DNA of 64,000 nucleotides from JBBDXS01 sp040902195 (GCA_040902195.1 JBBDXS010000013.1:49118-113117), one strand, 5' to 3'; counted from the stretch's first letter, positions 48,628 to 57,393 are shown. The notes: generated from the sequence alone by a model not told the origin. Made by a program: numbers and translations.

Positions 48628-49956
48628 ATGCTCGACGCCCTCACCCAGCGACTCCAAGGCGTCTTCCAGAAGCTCGGCTCGAAAGGGACCATCCGCGAGG
48701 AGGACCTCGACGAGGCGCTTCGGGAGGTCCGCGTCGCCCTGCTCGAAGCGGACGTCAACTTCAAGGTCGTCCGCGAGTTCGTCGCGCACATCCGGGAGCA
48801 GGCGCTCGGCGCGGAGGTGCTCAAGAGCCTCACCCCCGTGCAGCACGTCATCTCGGCCGTCAACCAGGAGCTCGTACGCGTGCTGGGCGAGAACCAGGCC
48901 GGCCTCCAGACCGCGCCCAAGCCGCCCACGACGATCATGCTCGTCGGGCTCAAGGGCTCCGGCAAGACGACGACCAGCGCCAAGCTCGCGCTGCACCTGC
49001 GTAAGCAAGGCCAGAAGCCGCTCCTCGTCGCCGCCGACCCGTTCCGCGTCGCCGGCAGCGAGCAGCTGCTGTCGCTCGGCCGGCAGCTCAGCGTGCCGGT
49101 CGTCGTCACGGGCGAGCTGAAGCCCGACGCGCTCGCGGCCAGGGCGCGTGAGGAGGCGCAGCGCGTCGGCGCGACCGCGATCATCGTCGATACGCCGGGC
49201 CAGAACGCGATAGACGACGACGCGGCGAAGTTGATCAACGCGCTGCGCACGGCGTTCGCGCCGTCCGAAACGCTCCTCGTCGTCGACGCGATGACGGGGC
49301 AAGAAGCCGTGAACATCGCGCAGGAGATCGACGAGGCGCTCGGGGTCACCGGCTTCATCATGACGAAGATGGACGGCGACGCGCGCGGTGGCGCCGCCCT
49401 TTCGATCCGCGCCGTCACCGGCCTCCCGATCAAGTTCATCGGCACGGGCGAGAAGACGGACGCGCTCGAGCCGTTCATCCCCGATCGCTTCGCCTCGCGC
49501 ATCCTCGGCATGGGCGACATGCTCTCGCTCATCGAGAGGGCCCAGGAGACGATCGGCGAGGAGGACGTCCAGCGGCTCGAGAAGAAGCTGCGCACCAAGA
49601 CGCTCGACCTGGAGGACTTCCTGATCCAGATTCAGCAGATGAAGAAGATGGGGCCGATCAGCCAGATCGTCGATATGATCCCCGGCCTGGCGGGCGTGAA
49701 GTCCCAGCTCCAGCTTGATAACGTGGACGACACATTCTGGAACAAAGCCGAGGCGGTTGTATACTCAATGACGCCGGAGGAGCGCCGCCATCCCGAGGTG
49801 ATCAGCGGCAGCCGCCGCAAGCGCATCGCGACAGGCAGCGGCACGACACCGCAGGAGGTCAACCGCCTCCTGAACCAGTGGAAACAAGCGAAGAAGATGG
49901 CACAGGCCGTCGCCGCCGGACAAGGGCCCAGCCTGCTCAAGATGCTCCGGCGCTAG
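48628..49956 (+). CDS. ffh: Signal recognition particle protein Ffh
   Basis: The 442-residue SRP54 has an N-domain helical bundle, the GTPase G-domain with G1 VGLKGSGKTTTSAKLA, TKMDGDARGGAAL (G4) and FIGTGEK (G5), and an M domain with GDMLSLIE, the QMKKMG finger loop and SRRKRIATGSGT RNA-binding motif. It targets signal-anchored proteins to the membrane with 4.5S RNA and FtsY. Two G-domain elements deviate: the usual DTYRPAA segment reads ADPFRVAGSEQL and the usual DTAGRL reads DTPGQN. The start is ATG at 48628, 8 bases after TACAAT, so probably leaderless. Confidence 0.96.
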   Translation: MLDALTQRLQGVFQKLGSKGTIREEDLDEALREVRVALLEADVNFKVVREFVAHIREQALGAEVLKSLTPVQHVISAVNQELVRVLGENQAGLQTAPKPPTTIMLVGLKGSGKTTTSAKLALHLRKQGQKPLLVAADPFRVAGSEQLLSLGRQLSVPVVVTGELKPDALAARAREEAQRVGATAIIVDTPGQNAIDDDAAKLINALRTAFAPSETLLVVDAMTGQEAVNIAQEIDEALGVTGFIMTKMDGDARGGAALSIRAVTGLPIKFIGTGEKTDALEPFIPDRFASRILGMGDMLSLIERAQETIGEEDVQRLEKKLRTKTLDLEDFLIQIQQMKKMGPISQIVDMIPGLAGVKSQLQLDNVDDTFWNKAEAVVYSMTPEERRHPEVISGSRRKRIATGSGTTPQEVNRLLNQWKQAKKMAQAVAAGQGPSLLKMLRR

Positions 49957-49967
49957 GGAGGAAACGA

Positions 49968-50549
49968 ATGCTCAGAATCCGACTCCGGCGGGTGGGAAAG
50001 AAAAAGCAGCCGATGTACCGCATCGTCGTCGCCGACTCGCGCTCGCCGCGCGACGGCGCGTTCGTCGAGAACCTCGGTTACTACCACCCGCTCGACAACC
50101 CGTCGACGATCAAGATCGATGAGGAGCGCACGAAGATGTGGCTCGGCCGCGGCGCGCAGCCGTCCGAGCGCGTGTCGAAGATCCTCGCGATCCAGGGTCT
50201 GGCCGAGATCCCGCCCAAGCTGAAGATCCGCTTCGAGCTGGGCGAGCGCCGCGCCAAGGAGGCCGCCGAAAACAAGGCGAAGGCGAAGGCCGAGGAGACC
50301 GCCGCCGCGCCGCCTCCGCCCGCTGCCGAGGCCCCTGCACCCGCAGCAGAAGCTGCCGCCGTGGAAGCGCCCGCCGAGGCGCCAGCTCCCGCAGCAGACG
50401 CTGCAGCCGAAGAAGCGCCCGCCGAAGCGCCAGCTCCCGCAGCAGACGCTGCAGCCGAAGAAGCGCCCGCCCCTGAAGCTCCCGCCGCCGAGGCGCCTCC
50501 CGCCGAGGCGGAGCCGGAGGCCGCCGCCGAGGAGAAGGCCGAAGGATGA
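49968..50549 (+). CDS. rpsP: Ribosomal protein S16 with long Ala/Pro/Glu tail
   Basis: Residues 1-80 are a normal S16 (MLRIRLRRVGKKKQPMYRIVVADSRSPRDGAFVENLGYYHP). From about residue 105 the protein continues with a 85-residue disordered tail of repeated EAPAEAPAPAADAAAE units, encoded by a 48-bp direct repeat. The ATG at 49968 has GGGAGGAAACGA upstream. It sits 11 bases after the ffh stop and is followed by khpA and rimM, a common rpsP-khpA-rimM(-trmD-rplS) order; here trmD and rplS lie elsewhere in the window. Confidence 0.95.
   Translation: MLRIRLRRVGKKKQPMYRIVVADSRSPRDGAFVENLGYYHPLDNPSTIKIDEERTKMWLGRGAQPSERVSKILAIQGLAEIPPKLKIRFELGERRAKEAAENKAKAKAEETAAAPPPPAAEAPAPAAEAAAVEAPAEAPAPAADAAAEEAPAEAPAPAADAAAEEAPAPEAPAAEAPPAEAEPEAAAEEKAEG
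50364..50459 (+). repeat. 48-bp tandem repeat in rpsP tail
   Basis: Two copies, 50364-50411 and 50412-50459, differ by one base, with a partial third after 50460. They encode the EAPAEAPAPAADAAAE unit. Confidence 0.8.
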
Positions 50550-50776
50550 GGGACCTCGTCGAGTTCATGGCCACCGGCCTCGTAGACAATCCGGACGCCG
50601 TCGACATCCACGAAGAGGACCAGGGCGGCCGCGTCGTCTATCACCTCTACGTCGCAGACGACGACATGGGCAAAGTGATCGGCAAGCAGGGGCGCATTGC
50701 CAACGCCATGCGCGATCTCCTGAAGGTGGCAGCGGCGCGCAACGGCGCGCGTGTCAGCCTCGAGATCGGCCACTGA
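50546..50776 (+). CDS. khpA: KH-domain RNA-binding protein KhpA
   Basis: A 76-residue single KH domain with the GxxG loop in MGKVIGKQGRIANAMRDLLKVAA. KhpA pairs with KhpB to bind small RNAs. Its ATG overlaps the rpsP stop by 4 bases. Confidence 0.93.
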   Translation: MRDLVEFMATGLVDNPDAVDIHEEDQGGRVVYHLYVADDDMGKVIGKQGRIANAMRDLLKVAAARNGARVSLEIGH

Positions 50777-50786
50777 CCTCTCGTTC

Positions 50787-51377
50787 GTGCCTGAACGGCA
50801 ACCTCCGCCAAGCGAACCCCAACACACCGATGGCTTCGTCGCGATCGGTTTCGTGCGCGGCGCGCGCGGCATCCGCGGCGAGCTGAAGGTCGATCCCCTT
50901 ACAGACTTCCCGGAGCGCTTTCGCCGCGGCGCCACGGTCTGGATCGAAGGGCATGCGTACACGGTTCGCCTCTCGCGGCAGCTCGCGCCGAGCCTCCTGC
51001 TCCAGCTCGAGGGCGTCAATACGCGCATCGGCGCCGCCGCACTGGGCGGCCGCTACCTCGAGGTGCCGCAAGAAGAGCTCGTCGAGCTGGAGGAAGGCAA
51101 GTACTATCGCTTCGAGATCGTCGGCCTCGAGGTCGTCGACGGCGCGGGCGCGCCGCTCGGCCGGGTCGAGCAGGTCCTCGAGACCGGCGCGAACGACGTG
51201 TACGTCGTCCGCAACGACGAGGGCGATCTGCTCCTCCCCGCGATCGATACGGTGGTTAAGAAGATAGACGTAGAGGGTGGCCTGATAGTCGTGGAGCTCA
51301 TTGAGGGACTCGAGCGCCGGCCGCACACGCCGCAGCGTTCCGTCAGGCTAAAGCCTGACCCTCATAAGAAGCGCTAG
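50787..51377 (+). CDS. rimM: Ribosome maturation factor RimM
   Basis: A 196-residue protein: N-domain DGFVAIGFVRGARGIRGELKVDPLTDFPERF and PRC-barrel C-domain (YRFEIVGLEVVDGAGAPLGRVEQVLETGANDVYVVRN, LLLPAIDTVVKKID). It helps 30S head assembly near S19. The GTG at 50787 is preferred because an upstream GTG at 50751 would overlap khpA; no strong ribosome site is seen for either. The last codons (RSVRLKPDPHKKR) come from a hairpin repeat. Confidence 0.93.
   Translation: MPERQPPPSEPQHTDGFVAIGFVRGARGIRGELKVDPLTDFPERFRRGATVWIEGHAYTVRLSRQLAPSLLLQLEGVNTRIGAAALGGRYLEVPQEELVELEEGKYYRFEIVGLEVVDGAGAPLGRVEQVLETGANDVYVVRNDEGDLLLPAIDTVVKKIDVEGGLIVVELIEGLERRPHTPQRSVRLKPDPHKKR
51342..51359. repeat. Hairpin repeat forming the rimM 3' end
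   Basis: GTCAGGCT-AA-AGCCTGAC, a perfect 8-bp stem inside the rimM coding end. It looks like a REP-type insertion that changed the protein C-terminus, and it can serve as part of a terminator between convergent genes. Confidence 0.5.
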
Positions 51378-53614
51378 TCTTCGGGCAGCGACGGAGCGTC
51401 CAGCTCGAGGTAGAGCTGCCGGTAGTGCGCCAGGTTCTCCATCACAAGCTTGATGTACGCCTCGGTCTGGCCGAACTCGACCTCCGCCAGGAAGCGATCG
51501 ACGTCTCCATCCGCCGCCTCGCCCCAGCGCTGCGCGTTGCCCGGCCCGCCGTTATAGGCCGCGAGCGCTTGGTACACGTCCCCGTCGAATGAGTCGAGTT
51601 GCTGCGCGATGTAGTGCGCGCCGAACTCCAGGCTCACGGCCGGGCGGAAGAGATCGTCGACGCGGAAGTCTTCCACGTCCAGCTCCTCCGCGATCGCCGT
51701 GCCGGTCGCCGGGATGATCTGCATCAGCCCGAGCGCGCCCGCCGTAGAGCCGGCAAGCGGGTCGAAGAAGCTCTCCTGTCGCTCCATCGCGAGGAGGAGC
51801 AGGTCGGGCGCGTCCTCGCGGTCCGTGAACTCATCGAGGAGGTCCGCGTGCGGGGCCGGATACGCGAGGCGCAGCAGGTCCGGCGGCGCCGTCACCGCGA
51901 CATCGTCCGGCAGCGCGTTCAGCAGGCGCGCCGCTGCGCGCGCCGAGATGTCTGTGACGCCACGCGTCAACGCGTAGCGCGACAGCTCGTACAGGAGCCC
52001 GGGGTCCTGCCCCGCGTCATCGAGCAGCGTGTTCAGCTCGGACGATGCGCGGCGTTCCATCCCGAGAGCCAGCGCCTCCTGCGCCATCCCCCAGTGCGTG
52101 TTGTAGAGCAGCGCTTCGAAGGCAGCGGTGATGTCGACGCCCGCGTCCTGGCGCAGCCACGATTCGATGGCGCCCCAGTCCGTCTCGGGCGCTTCTTCGA
52201 GCCCGGCGTCGTTGGACGAACCGTCCACCTCGCCCAGGAGCACCTTCGCGCGTAGGCCGTAGTAGCCATCAGGCGCCTCCGTGGCGACCGCACGCCATGT
52301 GACGCCGGCTGCGTCGTGTTGGTCTTGCGCATCGAGCCCCTTGCCTTGCCAGAGCAGCGCGCGCTGCCGCGTCTCGCCCTCGCTGTCGCTTGCGATCTCG
52401 CCGAACGCTCTCGCAGCCTCCGCGTACTTGCCCGCGTCGTAGTCGAGCAGCGGCAGGCGGAAGCGCGCCTCGATGCCGAAGCCGGCCGTCGGATACTGCG
52501 CGACAAGCTGTCGATACGTGTCCTGCGCTTCGGGAACGCGGTCCATCAGCTCCAGCAGCCTGCCGCGCCACCACAGCGCATCGTCCGCCAGCTCTACCTT
52601 CGGATCGAGCTGGACGACGCGCGCGTAGTCCGCGACAGCAGCCTCGTTATCCTCGCCCTCCTTCATGACCGCCAAGTAGTACGACGCGCGCGCCGCGTTC
52701 ACCGACGGCGGCTGCGCGGCGACAAGGTCCTCGAAGGTGTCGCGCGCCTTCTCGTACTCGCCGTTGAGGTAGTACACGAGACCGAATTGATAGCCGTCCA
52801 TCAGGACCTTCACCGGCGGGAAGTTTTCGACCACCTCGAGCGCGGTGGCGGTGCCCGGATACCGCTCGACAATCGTCACGGCGTTCGACAACCAGGGCTG
52901 GTCGTTCCCCAGGTCGCGCTGGATCAGCGCGGAGCGCCACAGCGCCAGCGCCTGATCGCCCGGCGACTGGCTTTCGTCGCGCAACCGCTGATACCACGCC
53001 ACCGCGTCGCGCGGGCTCGCATCTTCCAGCGCCTGCGCCATCGTGAGGATGAAGCCCAGGCGAACGTCCGCCGGTACCTCTTCGCGCAGCAGCGCTTCGC
53101 CCTCCGCGACGGCGTCCGCGGCGCGGCCGGCGTATGCGAGCGCTTCCGCCTTGCCGATGCGCGCGTAGAGCGACGCGCCGCCTCCCGCCTGGATGTAGGC
53201 ATCGTAAAGCAGCAGCGCCCCGTCCCACTCGCCTTGCGCCGACAGCGCCTCGCCCAACAGGAACTGCGCGCCGCGCACGTCCGCGCCGGCCGGCGCCTCC
53301 AGCAGGTACGCCTCCAGTTCGTTCGCGGCCGCGCCGGGCTCCCCTTCGTCTAAGTACAGACGCGCCAGCGCCACGTGCGCCGCGAGACGCTCCGGCCGCG
53401 CGCCCTCCGCAACGACGGCCTGGTACGCGCCGATCGCCTGATCGAACCTGCCCTGCTGCGCGAACGTCGCTGCGAGCGCCGGGTCCGCCGGCGAAGGTGT
53501 CGGCGTTGGCGAGATGGTTGGTGGTGCGGGCGTCTCTTGCGCGCGCGCGCCTGCCGCGCCGAACGCGGCGATGACGATCAGGAGCGCCACGCCCACGACG
53601 CTACGACGGTTCAT
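51374..53614 (-). CDS. TPR-containing soluble lytic transglycosylase
   Basis: A 746-residue exported enzyme: signal peptide (NRRSVVGVALLIVIAAFGAAGARA), a Thr/Pro linker, about ten TPR-like helical pairs (residues 50-550) and a C-terminal SLT domain. The catalytic Glu is in MERQESFFDPLAGS (about residue 610), followed by GALGLMQIIPATG and AYNGGPGNAQRWG. It cleaves the MurNAc-GlcNAc bond to 1,6-anhydro products, as in Slt70. A TACAAT -10 box at 53648-53653 and GGAAGGAA site lie upstream. Convergent with rimM; the stops overlap by 4 bases. Confidence 0.94.
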   Translation of the reverse strand: MNRRSVVGVALLIVIAAFGAAGARAQETPAPPTISPTPTPSPADPALAATFAQQGRFDQAIGAYQAVVAEGARPERLAAHVALARLYLDEGEPGAAANELEAYLLEAPAGADVRGAQFLLGEALSAQGEWDGALLLYDAYIQAGGGASLYARIGKAEALAYAGRAADAVAEGEALLREEVPADVRLGFILTMAQALEDASPRDAVAWYQRLRDESQSPGDQALALWRSALIQRDLGNDQPWLSNAVTIVERYPGTATALEVVENFPPVKVLMDGYQFGLVYYLNGEYEKARDTFEDLVAAQPPSVNAARASYYLAVMKEGEDNEAAVADYARVVQLDPKVELADDALWWRGRLLELMDRVPEAQDTYRQLVAQYPTAGFGIEARFRLPLLDYDAGKYAEAARAFGEIASDSEGETRQRALLWQGKGLDAQDQHDAAGVTWRAVATEAPDGYYGLRAKVLLGEVDGSSNDAGLEEAPETDWGAIESWLRQDAGVDITAAFEALLYNTHWGMAQEALALGMERRASSELNTLLDDAGQDPGLLYELSRYALTRGVTDISARAAARLLNALPDDVAVTAPPDLLRLAYPAPHADLLDEFTDREDAPDLLLLAMERQESFFDPLAGSTAGALGLMQIIPATGTAIAEELDVEDFRVDDLFRPAVSLEFGAHYIAQQLDSFDGDVYQALAAYNGGPGNAQRWGEAADGDVDRFLAEVEFGQTEAYIKLVMENLAHYRQLYLELDAPSLPED

Positions 53615-53647
53615 CGGGCCGGTTCCTTCCGCTTCGATTGACACCCC

Positions 53648-53653
53648 ATTGTA
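53648..53653 (-). promoter_or_regulatory. -10 box of the transglycosylase gene
   Basis: TACAAT on the minus strand (53648-53653); start predicted near 53641, leaving a 27-base leader with GGAAGGAA. Confidence 0.4.
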
Positions 53654-53750
53654 GGCAATGGTACACTCCGCGCCGGCAGCGGAAAAACCCCGCTCCAACG
53701 TTCCTTCACCCTAACAGAATCGGCCCCGCCGGAGGATACCGACACTCGTC

Positions 53751-54251
53751 ATGGGCGCCTTTACCTACCCCCGGAGCGAACCTGGCAGCGCCGGCCACAT
53801 GGACCTCGTCGAGCGGCTGCAGACGAACTCGGTCCCCGTCCAGCGCGAGATCGAGAGCCTATCGGACGAGGCGGCGGCACGTCGCCCCTCCGAGGGCGAG
53901 TGGTCCGCGAAGGAGACCCTCGGCCACCTCTGCGACTACGCCAGCCACCTGCACGACCGCCTCTACCGCATGATCAAGCTGGAGGACCCGCTCCTGGCCG
54001 CATGGGACCAGATCGAGGAGCTGAACAAGCGCAACCCGCAGGCCGCACAGCTCACCGCGTTGCTCGACGAATACATGCGACAGCGCGCCGCCATCGTCGA
54101 GATGCTAACCGACCTCGTGCACTGGAACTGGGCGCGCTGCGGCCGGCACGAGACATTGGGGCGCATCAGCATCCGCCAGCTCGTCGACCGCGCCATCGCG
54201 CATGACGACACCCACGTCGCGCAACTGCGCAGCTTGGTCGCTGGTCGCTAG
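53751..54251 (+). CDS. DinB superfamily protein (metal-binding four-helix bundle)
   Basis: The 166-residue protein has the DinB His triad: His in WSAKETLGHLCDYASHLHDRL (about residue 60) and two in AIAHDDTHVAQLR (about 150 and 154). Family members act as thiol-dependent transferases or hydrolases; the substrate is unknown. The ATG at 53751 has GGAGGA 12 bases upstream; Met17 (53799) is the alternative. Its last codons and stop lie in the first units of a GTCGCTG heptamer array. Confidence 0.9.
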   Translation: MGAFTYPRSEPGSAGHMDLVERLQTNSVPVQREIESLSDEAAARRPSEGEWSAKETLGHLCDYASHLHDRLYRMIKLEDPLLAAWDQIEELNKRNPQAAQLTALLDEYMRQRAAIVEMLTDLVHWNWARCGRHETLGRISIRQLVDRAIAHDDTHVAQLRSLVAGR

Positions 54252-54572
54252 TCGCTGGTCGCTGGATGCTAGGTGGGGCCCACGTCCCTAACACCTGTTA
54301 CCCATGTCGTTCGTCGTTCCCCTTCCCTCGCAGGGAAGGTCGCAGACTCGCCGTGGCGAGGCCCAGGGGATGGGTCTCGCGATTCGCAACGTGGCTCGCC
54401 GAGGGGCCAGTCTCCTGCGGCGACTCTAACGAGATTCTTCGCTGCGCTCAGAATGACAGAACGGCGGGTCATGGCGCGGCGAGGCGACAGGTTTCCGCGG
54501 CGGCGGCGGGCGGCTCGCGAGCCGCCCCTACCACTCTCCAGACGGTACCAGCGACTAGCGACTAGCGACTAG
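54236..54572. repeat. Intergenic cassette bounded by inverted GCGACTA heptamer arrays
   Basis: Left array 54236-54265 (GGTCGCTGGTCGCTAGTCGCTGGTCGC) and right array 54548-54572 (CCAGCGACTAGCGACTAGCGACTAG) are inverted copies. Between them are a TTCCCTCGCAGGGAA hairpin (near 54325), CTCCTGCGGCGACTCT, the reverse complement of a TGTCATTCTGAGCGCAGCG motif (54432-54460) and a 20-bp palindrome of GGGCGGCTCG/CGAGCCGCCC (about 54510-54529). No gene is visible in 54252-54568. The arrays supply the DinB and beta-glucosidase stop codons. Confidence 0.6.
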
Positions 54573-55912
54573 TACTCGTACCCGTTATTCGCGATCACGT
54601 CGCGATACCAGCGCCCGCTGTTCTTCACGTAGCGCTTCTGCGTCTCGAAGTCGACGTAGATTAGCCCGAAGCGCTGGCTGTACCCCATCGCCCACTCGAA
54701 GTTGTCCATCGATGACCAGTGGTAGTAGCCGCGCACGTCCGCGCCTTCCTCGATCGCGCGGCCGAACTGCCCGATGTAGCGCTGCAGGAAGCTGATGCGA
54801 CGCTCGTCGTGCACGACGCCATCCGCGTCCGGCGCGTCGCCGTAGCCGCAGCCGTTTTCCGTGATGTAGATCGGCTTCTTGTAGTCGTTCCAGATGCGCA
54901 TCGTCACGTCGTGGATCGCCTCCGGCCAGACCTCCCAGCCGAAGTCCGTGTGTTCGATATCGCGGCGCGGCAGGACGCGCGCGCCGAGGTTGAGGTCCTG
55001 CGGGTCGTGCTCGACAACCTGCCCACTGTACAAATTGATGCCGATGAAATCGAGGTCGCACTTCGTGATCTCCATATCGCCCGCCTCGATCCCGAGGCGC
55101 TGGACCGCCTTCTCGCTCACGTACGCGTCGGGGTAGCGGCCGTTCATCGCCGGCTCCAGGAACCACAGGTTCGCGAAGCGGAAGCGGCGCTCCGCGGCCG
55201 CTTTGTCTTCCTCGCTGTCCGTCGCCGGGTCATTCCCCGACATGCTGAACGCGGTGCCGACCTGCTCGACTTTGCCCGTCGCGCGCATCGATCGCGCCGC
55301 GAGGCCCTGCGCCATGTTCACGATGTGCGACGCCTGCATCGCCAGCACGGAGTCGCGGATCCCCGGCGCGTGGATGCCGGAGAGATACGCCAGGTGCGTG
55401 AACACCGACGGCTCGTTGAAGATCATCCAGCTCTTCACGCGATCGCCGAGGTGGTTGACTACGGTAGCCGCGTACTCCGCAAAGTGCTTCGCCGTGTCAC
55501 GGCTCGCCCAGCCGCCTTCGTCCTGCATCGCTTGCGGCAGGTCCCAGTGGTAGAGCGTGGGGAACGGCGTGATGCCCGCCGCCAGCAGCTCATCGACGAG
55601 CCGGCTGTAGAAATCGAGGCCCTTCTGGTTGACCTGCCCCTTGCCCTGCGGGAACACGCGCGGCCACGCGATGCTGAAGCGATAGCCCTTCAGCCCCAGC
55701 TCGTTCTTCAGCAGCGCAACGTCTTCCTTGTAGCGATGGTAGTGGTCGCACGCGACGTCGCCCGTGTCGCCGTTCAGGATGCGGTCCGGCTCGTGCGTAA
55801 AGCGGTCCCAGATCGACTCGCCCTTGCCGTCCTCGTTCCAGGCGCCCTCGATCTGGTACGAGGCCGTCGCGCAGCCCCACACGAAGTCCTTCGGAAACGT
55901 CACCTTAGGCAT
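54569..55912 (-). CDS. Beta-glucosidase, glycoside hydrolase family 1
   Basis: A 447-residue TIM-barrel hydrolase: FPKDFVWGCATASYQIEGAWNEDGKG at the N-terminus, the acid/base Glu in WMIFNEPSVFT (about residue 165) and the nucleophile Glu in IYITENGCGY (about 352), and WSSMDNFEWAMGYSQRFGLIYVDF at the end. It lacks a signal peptide, so it acts in the cytosol on imported glucosides. Its ATG overlaps the arsenate reductase stop by 8 bases, an unusual pairing. The stop is in a heptamer array. Confidence 0.95.
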   Translation of the reverse strand: MPKVTFPKDFVWGCATASYQIEGAWNEDGKGESIWDRFTHEPDRILNGDTGDVACDHYHRYKEDVALLKNELGLKGYRFSIAWPRVFPQGKGQVNQKGLDFYSRLVDELLAAGITPFPTLYHWDLPQAMQDEGGWASRDTAKHFAEYAATVVNHLGDRVKSWMIFNEPSVFTHLAYLSGIHAPGIRDSVLAMQASHIVNMAQGLAARSMRATGKVEQVGTAFSMSGNDPATDSEEDKAAAERRFRFANLWFLEPAMNGRYPDAYVSEKAVQRLGIEAGDMEITKCDLDFIGINLYSGQVVEHDPQDLNLGARVLPRRDIEHTDFGWEVWPEAIHDVTMRIWNDYKKPIYITENGCGYGDAPDADGVVHDERRISFLQRYIGQFGRAIEEGADVRGYYHWSSMDNFEWAMGYSQRFGLIYVDFETQKRYVKNSGRWYRDVIANNGYEY

Positions 55913-56336
55913 CGCTACCTCCAGCTTGAATCGTCACGAGCGGTCCCACGCCGAGCTCGCGAAGCAGCGCCTCGACGCGTTGCTTGATGTCGTCTCGGAT
56001 CAGGCGCACGTCCTCGATAGGCTTGCCGGACGGGTCGGGCAGCTCCCAATCGAGGTACGTCTTGCCCGGATAGACGGGACAGGCGTCGCCGCAGCCCATC
56101 GTGATCACCACGTCGGACGCGCACACCGCGTCGTCCGTGAGCGGCTTCGGGAACTCCTTCGACATATCGAGCCCCAGCTCCGCCATCGCGCGCACGACGG
56201 TGGGATCGATCTCGTCCGCGGGCTCCGTGCCGCCTGAGCGCACGCGCACGCGGCCGCCGCTCAGCGCCTCCGTCAGCACAGCCGCCATCTGCGAGCGCCC
56301 CGCGTTGTGTACGCACACGAACAGGATGTCCGGCAT
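55905..56336 (-). CDS. arsC: Thioredoxin-type arsenate reductase / low-MW phosphatase family
   Basis: A 143-residue protein: the P-loop CVHNAGRSQMAAVL (CX5R, residues 8-14), DPT-VVRAMAELGLDMSKEFPKPL and TMGCGDACPVYPG with the two resolving Cys of the ArsC class that uses thioredoxin, then DWELPDPSGK with the general-acid Asp. It reduces arsenate to arsenite. The ATG at 56336 is chosen because the CX5R loop follows at the usual distance and a TACACT box lies 9 bases before it; ATG at 56375 would start in a dispersed repeat. Confidence 0.92.
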   Translation of the reverse strand: MPDILFVCVHNAGRSQMAAVLTEALSGGRVRVRSGGTEPADEIDPTVVRAMAELGLDMSKEFPKPLTDDAVCASDVVITMGCGDACPVYPGKTYLDWELPDPSGKPIEDVRLIRDDIKQRVEALLRELGVGPLVTIQAGGSDA

Positions 56337-56345
56337 CGCGGGAGC

Positions 56346-56351
56346 AGTGTA
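56346..56351 (-). promoter_or_regulatory. arsC: -10 box of arsC
   Basis: TACACT on the minus strand, 9 bases before the ATG at 56336. Confidence 0.4.
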
Positions 56352-56369
56352 GCCGCCGCGCTCTTCCGC

Positions 56370-56424
56370 TGTCATCCCGAGGCGAGTGGGGTAGAGGCAA
56401 CAGCGGGGAGGAGGCCGAGGGACC
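56370..56424 (+). repeat. TGTCATCC-type dispersed repeat
   Basis: TGTCATCCCGAGGCGAGTGG followed by GGTAGAGGCAACAGCGGGGAGGAGGCCGAGGGA matches the sequence starting at 63950 (TGTCATCCTGAGGGGAGTGG GGTAGAGCG...GGGGAGCCCGAAGGA). The copy at 63950 is cut by the window edge. A related inverted motif is at 54432-54460. Confidence 0.65.
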
Positions 56425-56481
56425 TAACGCCTCCTATGTCTCACGACCCGCGACCCTGAGTCGGGAGCCGCCCGGCCATCC

Positions 56482-57393
56482 TTACGCCTCTCCCGGGTTC
56501 CCCAACGCTAGCCCGATCAATCGGTACGTTAGCTTCGCGGCGAGGTGCGCGCAGGCGCGCGGGCCCTCGTCCGGCGCAAGCTCCGTCACGTCGAAGCCAA
56601 CGATGCGGCGCTCCTTCGCGACCGCCGCCAGCAGCTCGACCAGCTCATCCCAGAACAGACCTCCCGGCTCCGGCGTGCCGACCGCCGCCATCTGCGACGG
56701 GTCGATGCCGTCCAGGTCGATCGTGATGTAGACGTCGTCCGACAGCCTGTCGATGATCTCGCGCGGGCTGCTCAGCGCGCGGAACGCCTGCGGCGGGTAG
56801 TACGCGAAGCCGCGCTCCTTGATGTAGGCGTACTCCTCGGCCTCCGCGCTGCGCAGCCCGACTTGCGTTACGGGCGCGACCTCCGAGATGCGGCGCAGCG
56901 TGCACGCGTGGTTCCACTCGCTATCGAGGTAGCTGTTGCGCATGTCCGCGTGCGCGTCGATCGCAAGCACCGACAGGCCATCGATGCGCTGCGCGTACGC
57001 CCGCGCCGCGCCGGACGCGACGGTGTGCTCGCCGCCCAGCGTGACGACGAACTTCCCGTCATCGATCAGCTCGCCGGCAACCTCCTCGATGCGCGCGATC
57101 ATCGCCCCGGCGTTGCCGGACAGCGGCGCGAGCTCCGGCAGCGTGTGGATGCCCCAGCGATACGGCTCGTAGCCGAGACCAACGTCGAACAGCTCCATAT
57201 CGACGGACGACGCGATGATCGCGGCCGGGCCGTCGCGCGCGCCCGCGCGGGCCGTCGTCGTGCTGTCGTACGGCACGGGCAGGATGACGACACGCGCGCG
57301 CTCGTACGTCGCGTACTCCTCGGGTGGGGAGACGAAGCAGGCCGGTGGATAGAAGCGCTCGTCAGGCACCTGCATCGCTCGAGGCTGGCTCAT
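56482..57393 (-). CDS. speB: Agmatinase / ureohydrolase
   Basis: A 303-residue Mn-dependent hydrolase: TLGGEHTVASGAA (first metal His), AIDAHADMRNSY (DAHxD metal motif), and ITIDLDGIDPSQM (DxDGIDP metal motif), with EWNHACTLRRISE. It most likely converts agmatine to putrescine plus urea; other ureohydrolases cannot be excluded. The ATG at 57393 overlaps the preceding gene by 32 bases; a second ATG lies at 57375. Last gene of the polyamine operon. Confidence 0.93.
   Translation of the reverse strand: MSQPRAMQVPDERFYPPACFVSPPEEYATYERARVVILPVPYDSTTTARAGARDGPAAIIASSVDMELFDVGLGYEPYRWGIHTLPELAPLSGNAGAMIARIEEVAGELIDDGKFVVTLGGEHTVASGAARAYAQRIDGLSVLAIDAHADMRNSYLDSEWNHACTLRRISEVAPVTQVGLRSAEAEEYAYIKERGFAYYPPQAFRALSSPREIIDRLSDDVYITIDLDGIDPSQMAAVGTPEPGGLFWDELVELLAAVAKERRIVGFDVTELAPDEGPRACAHLAAKLTYRLIGLALGNPGEA

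Noticed and set aside
54252..54568. Short frames in the heptamer-bounded cassette
   Set aside because: They consist of repeats and palindromes and have no conserved protein features.
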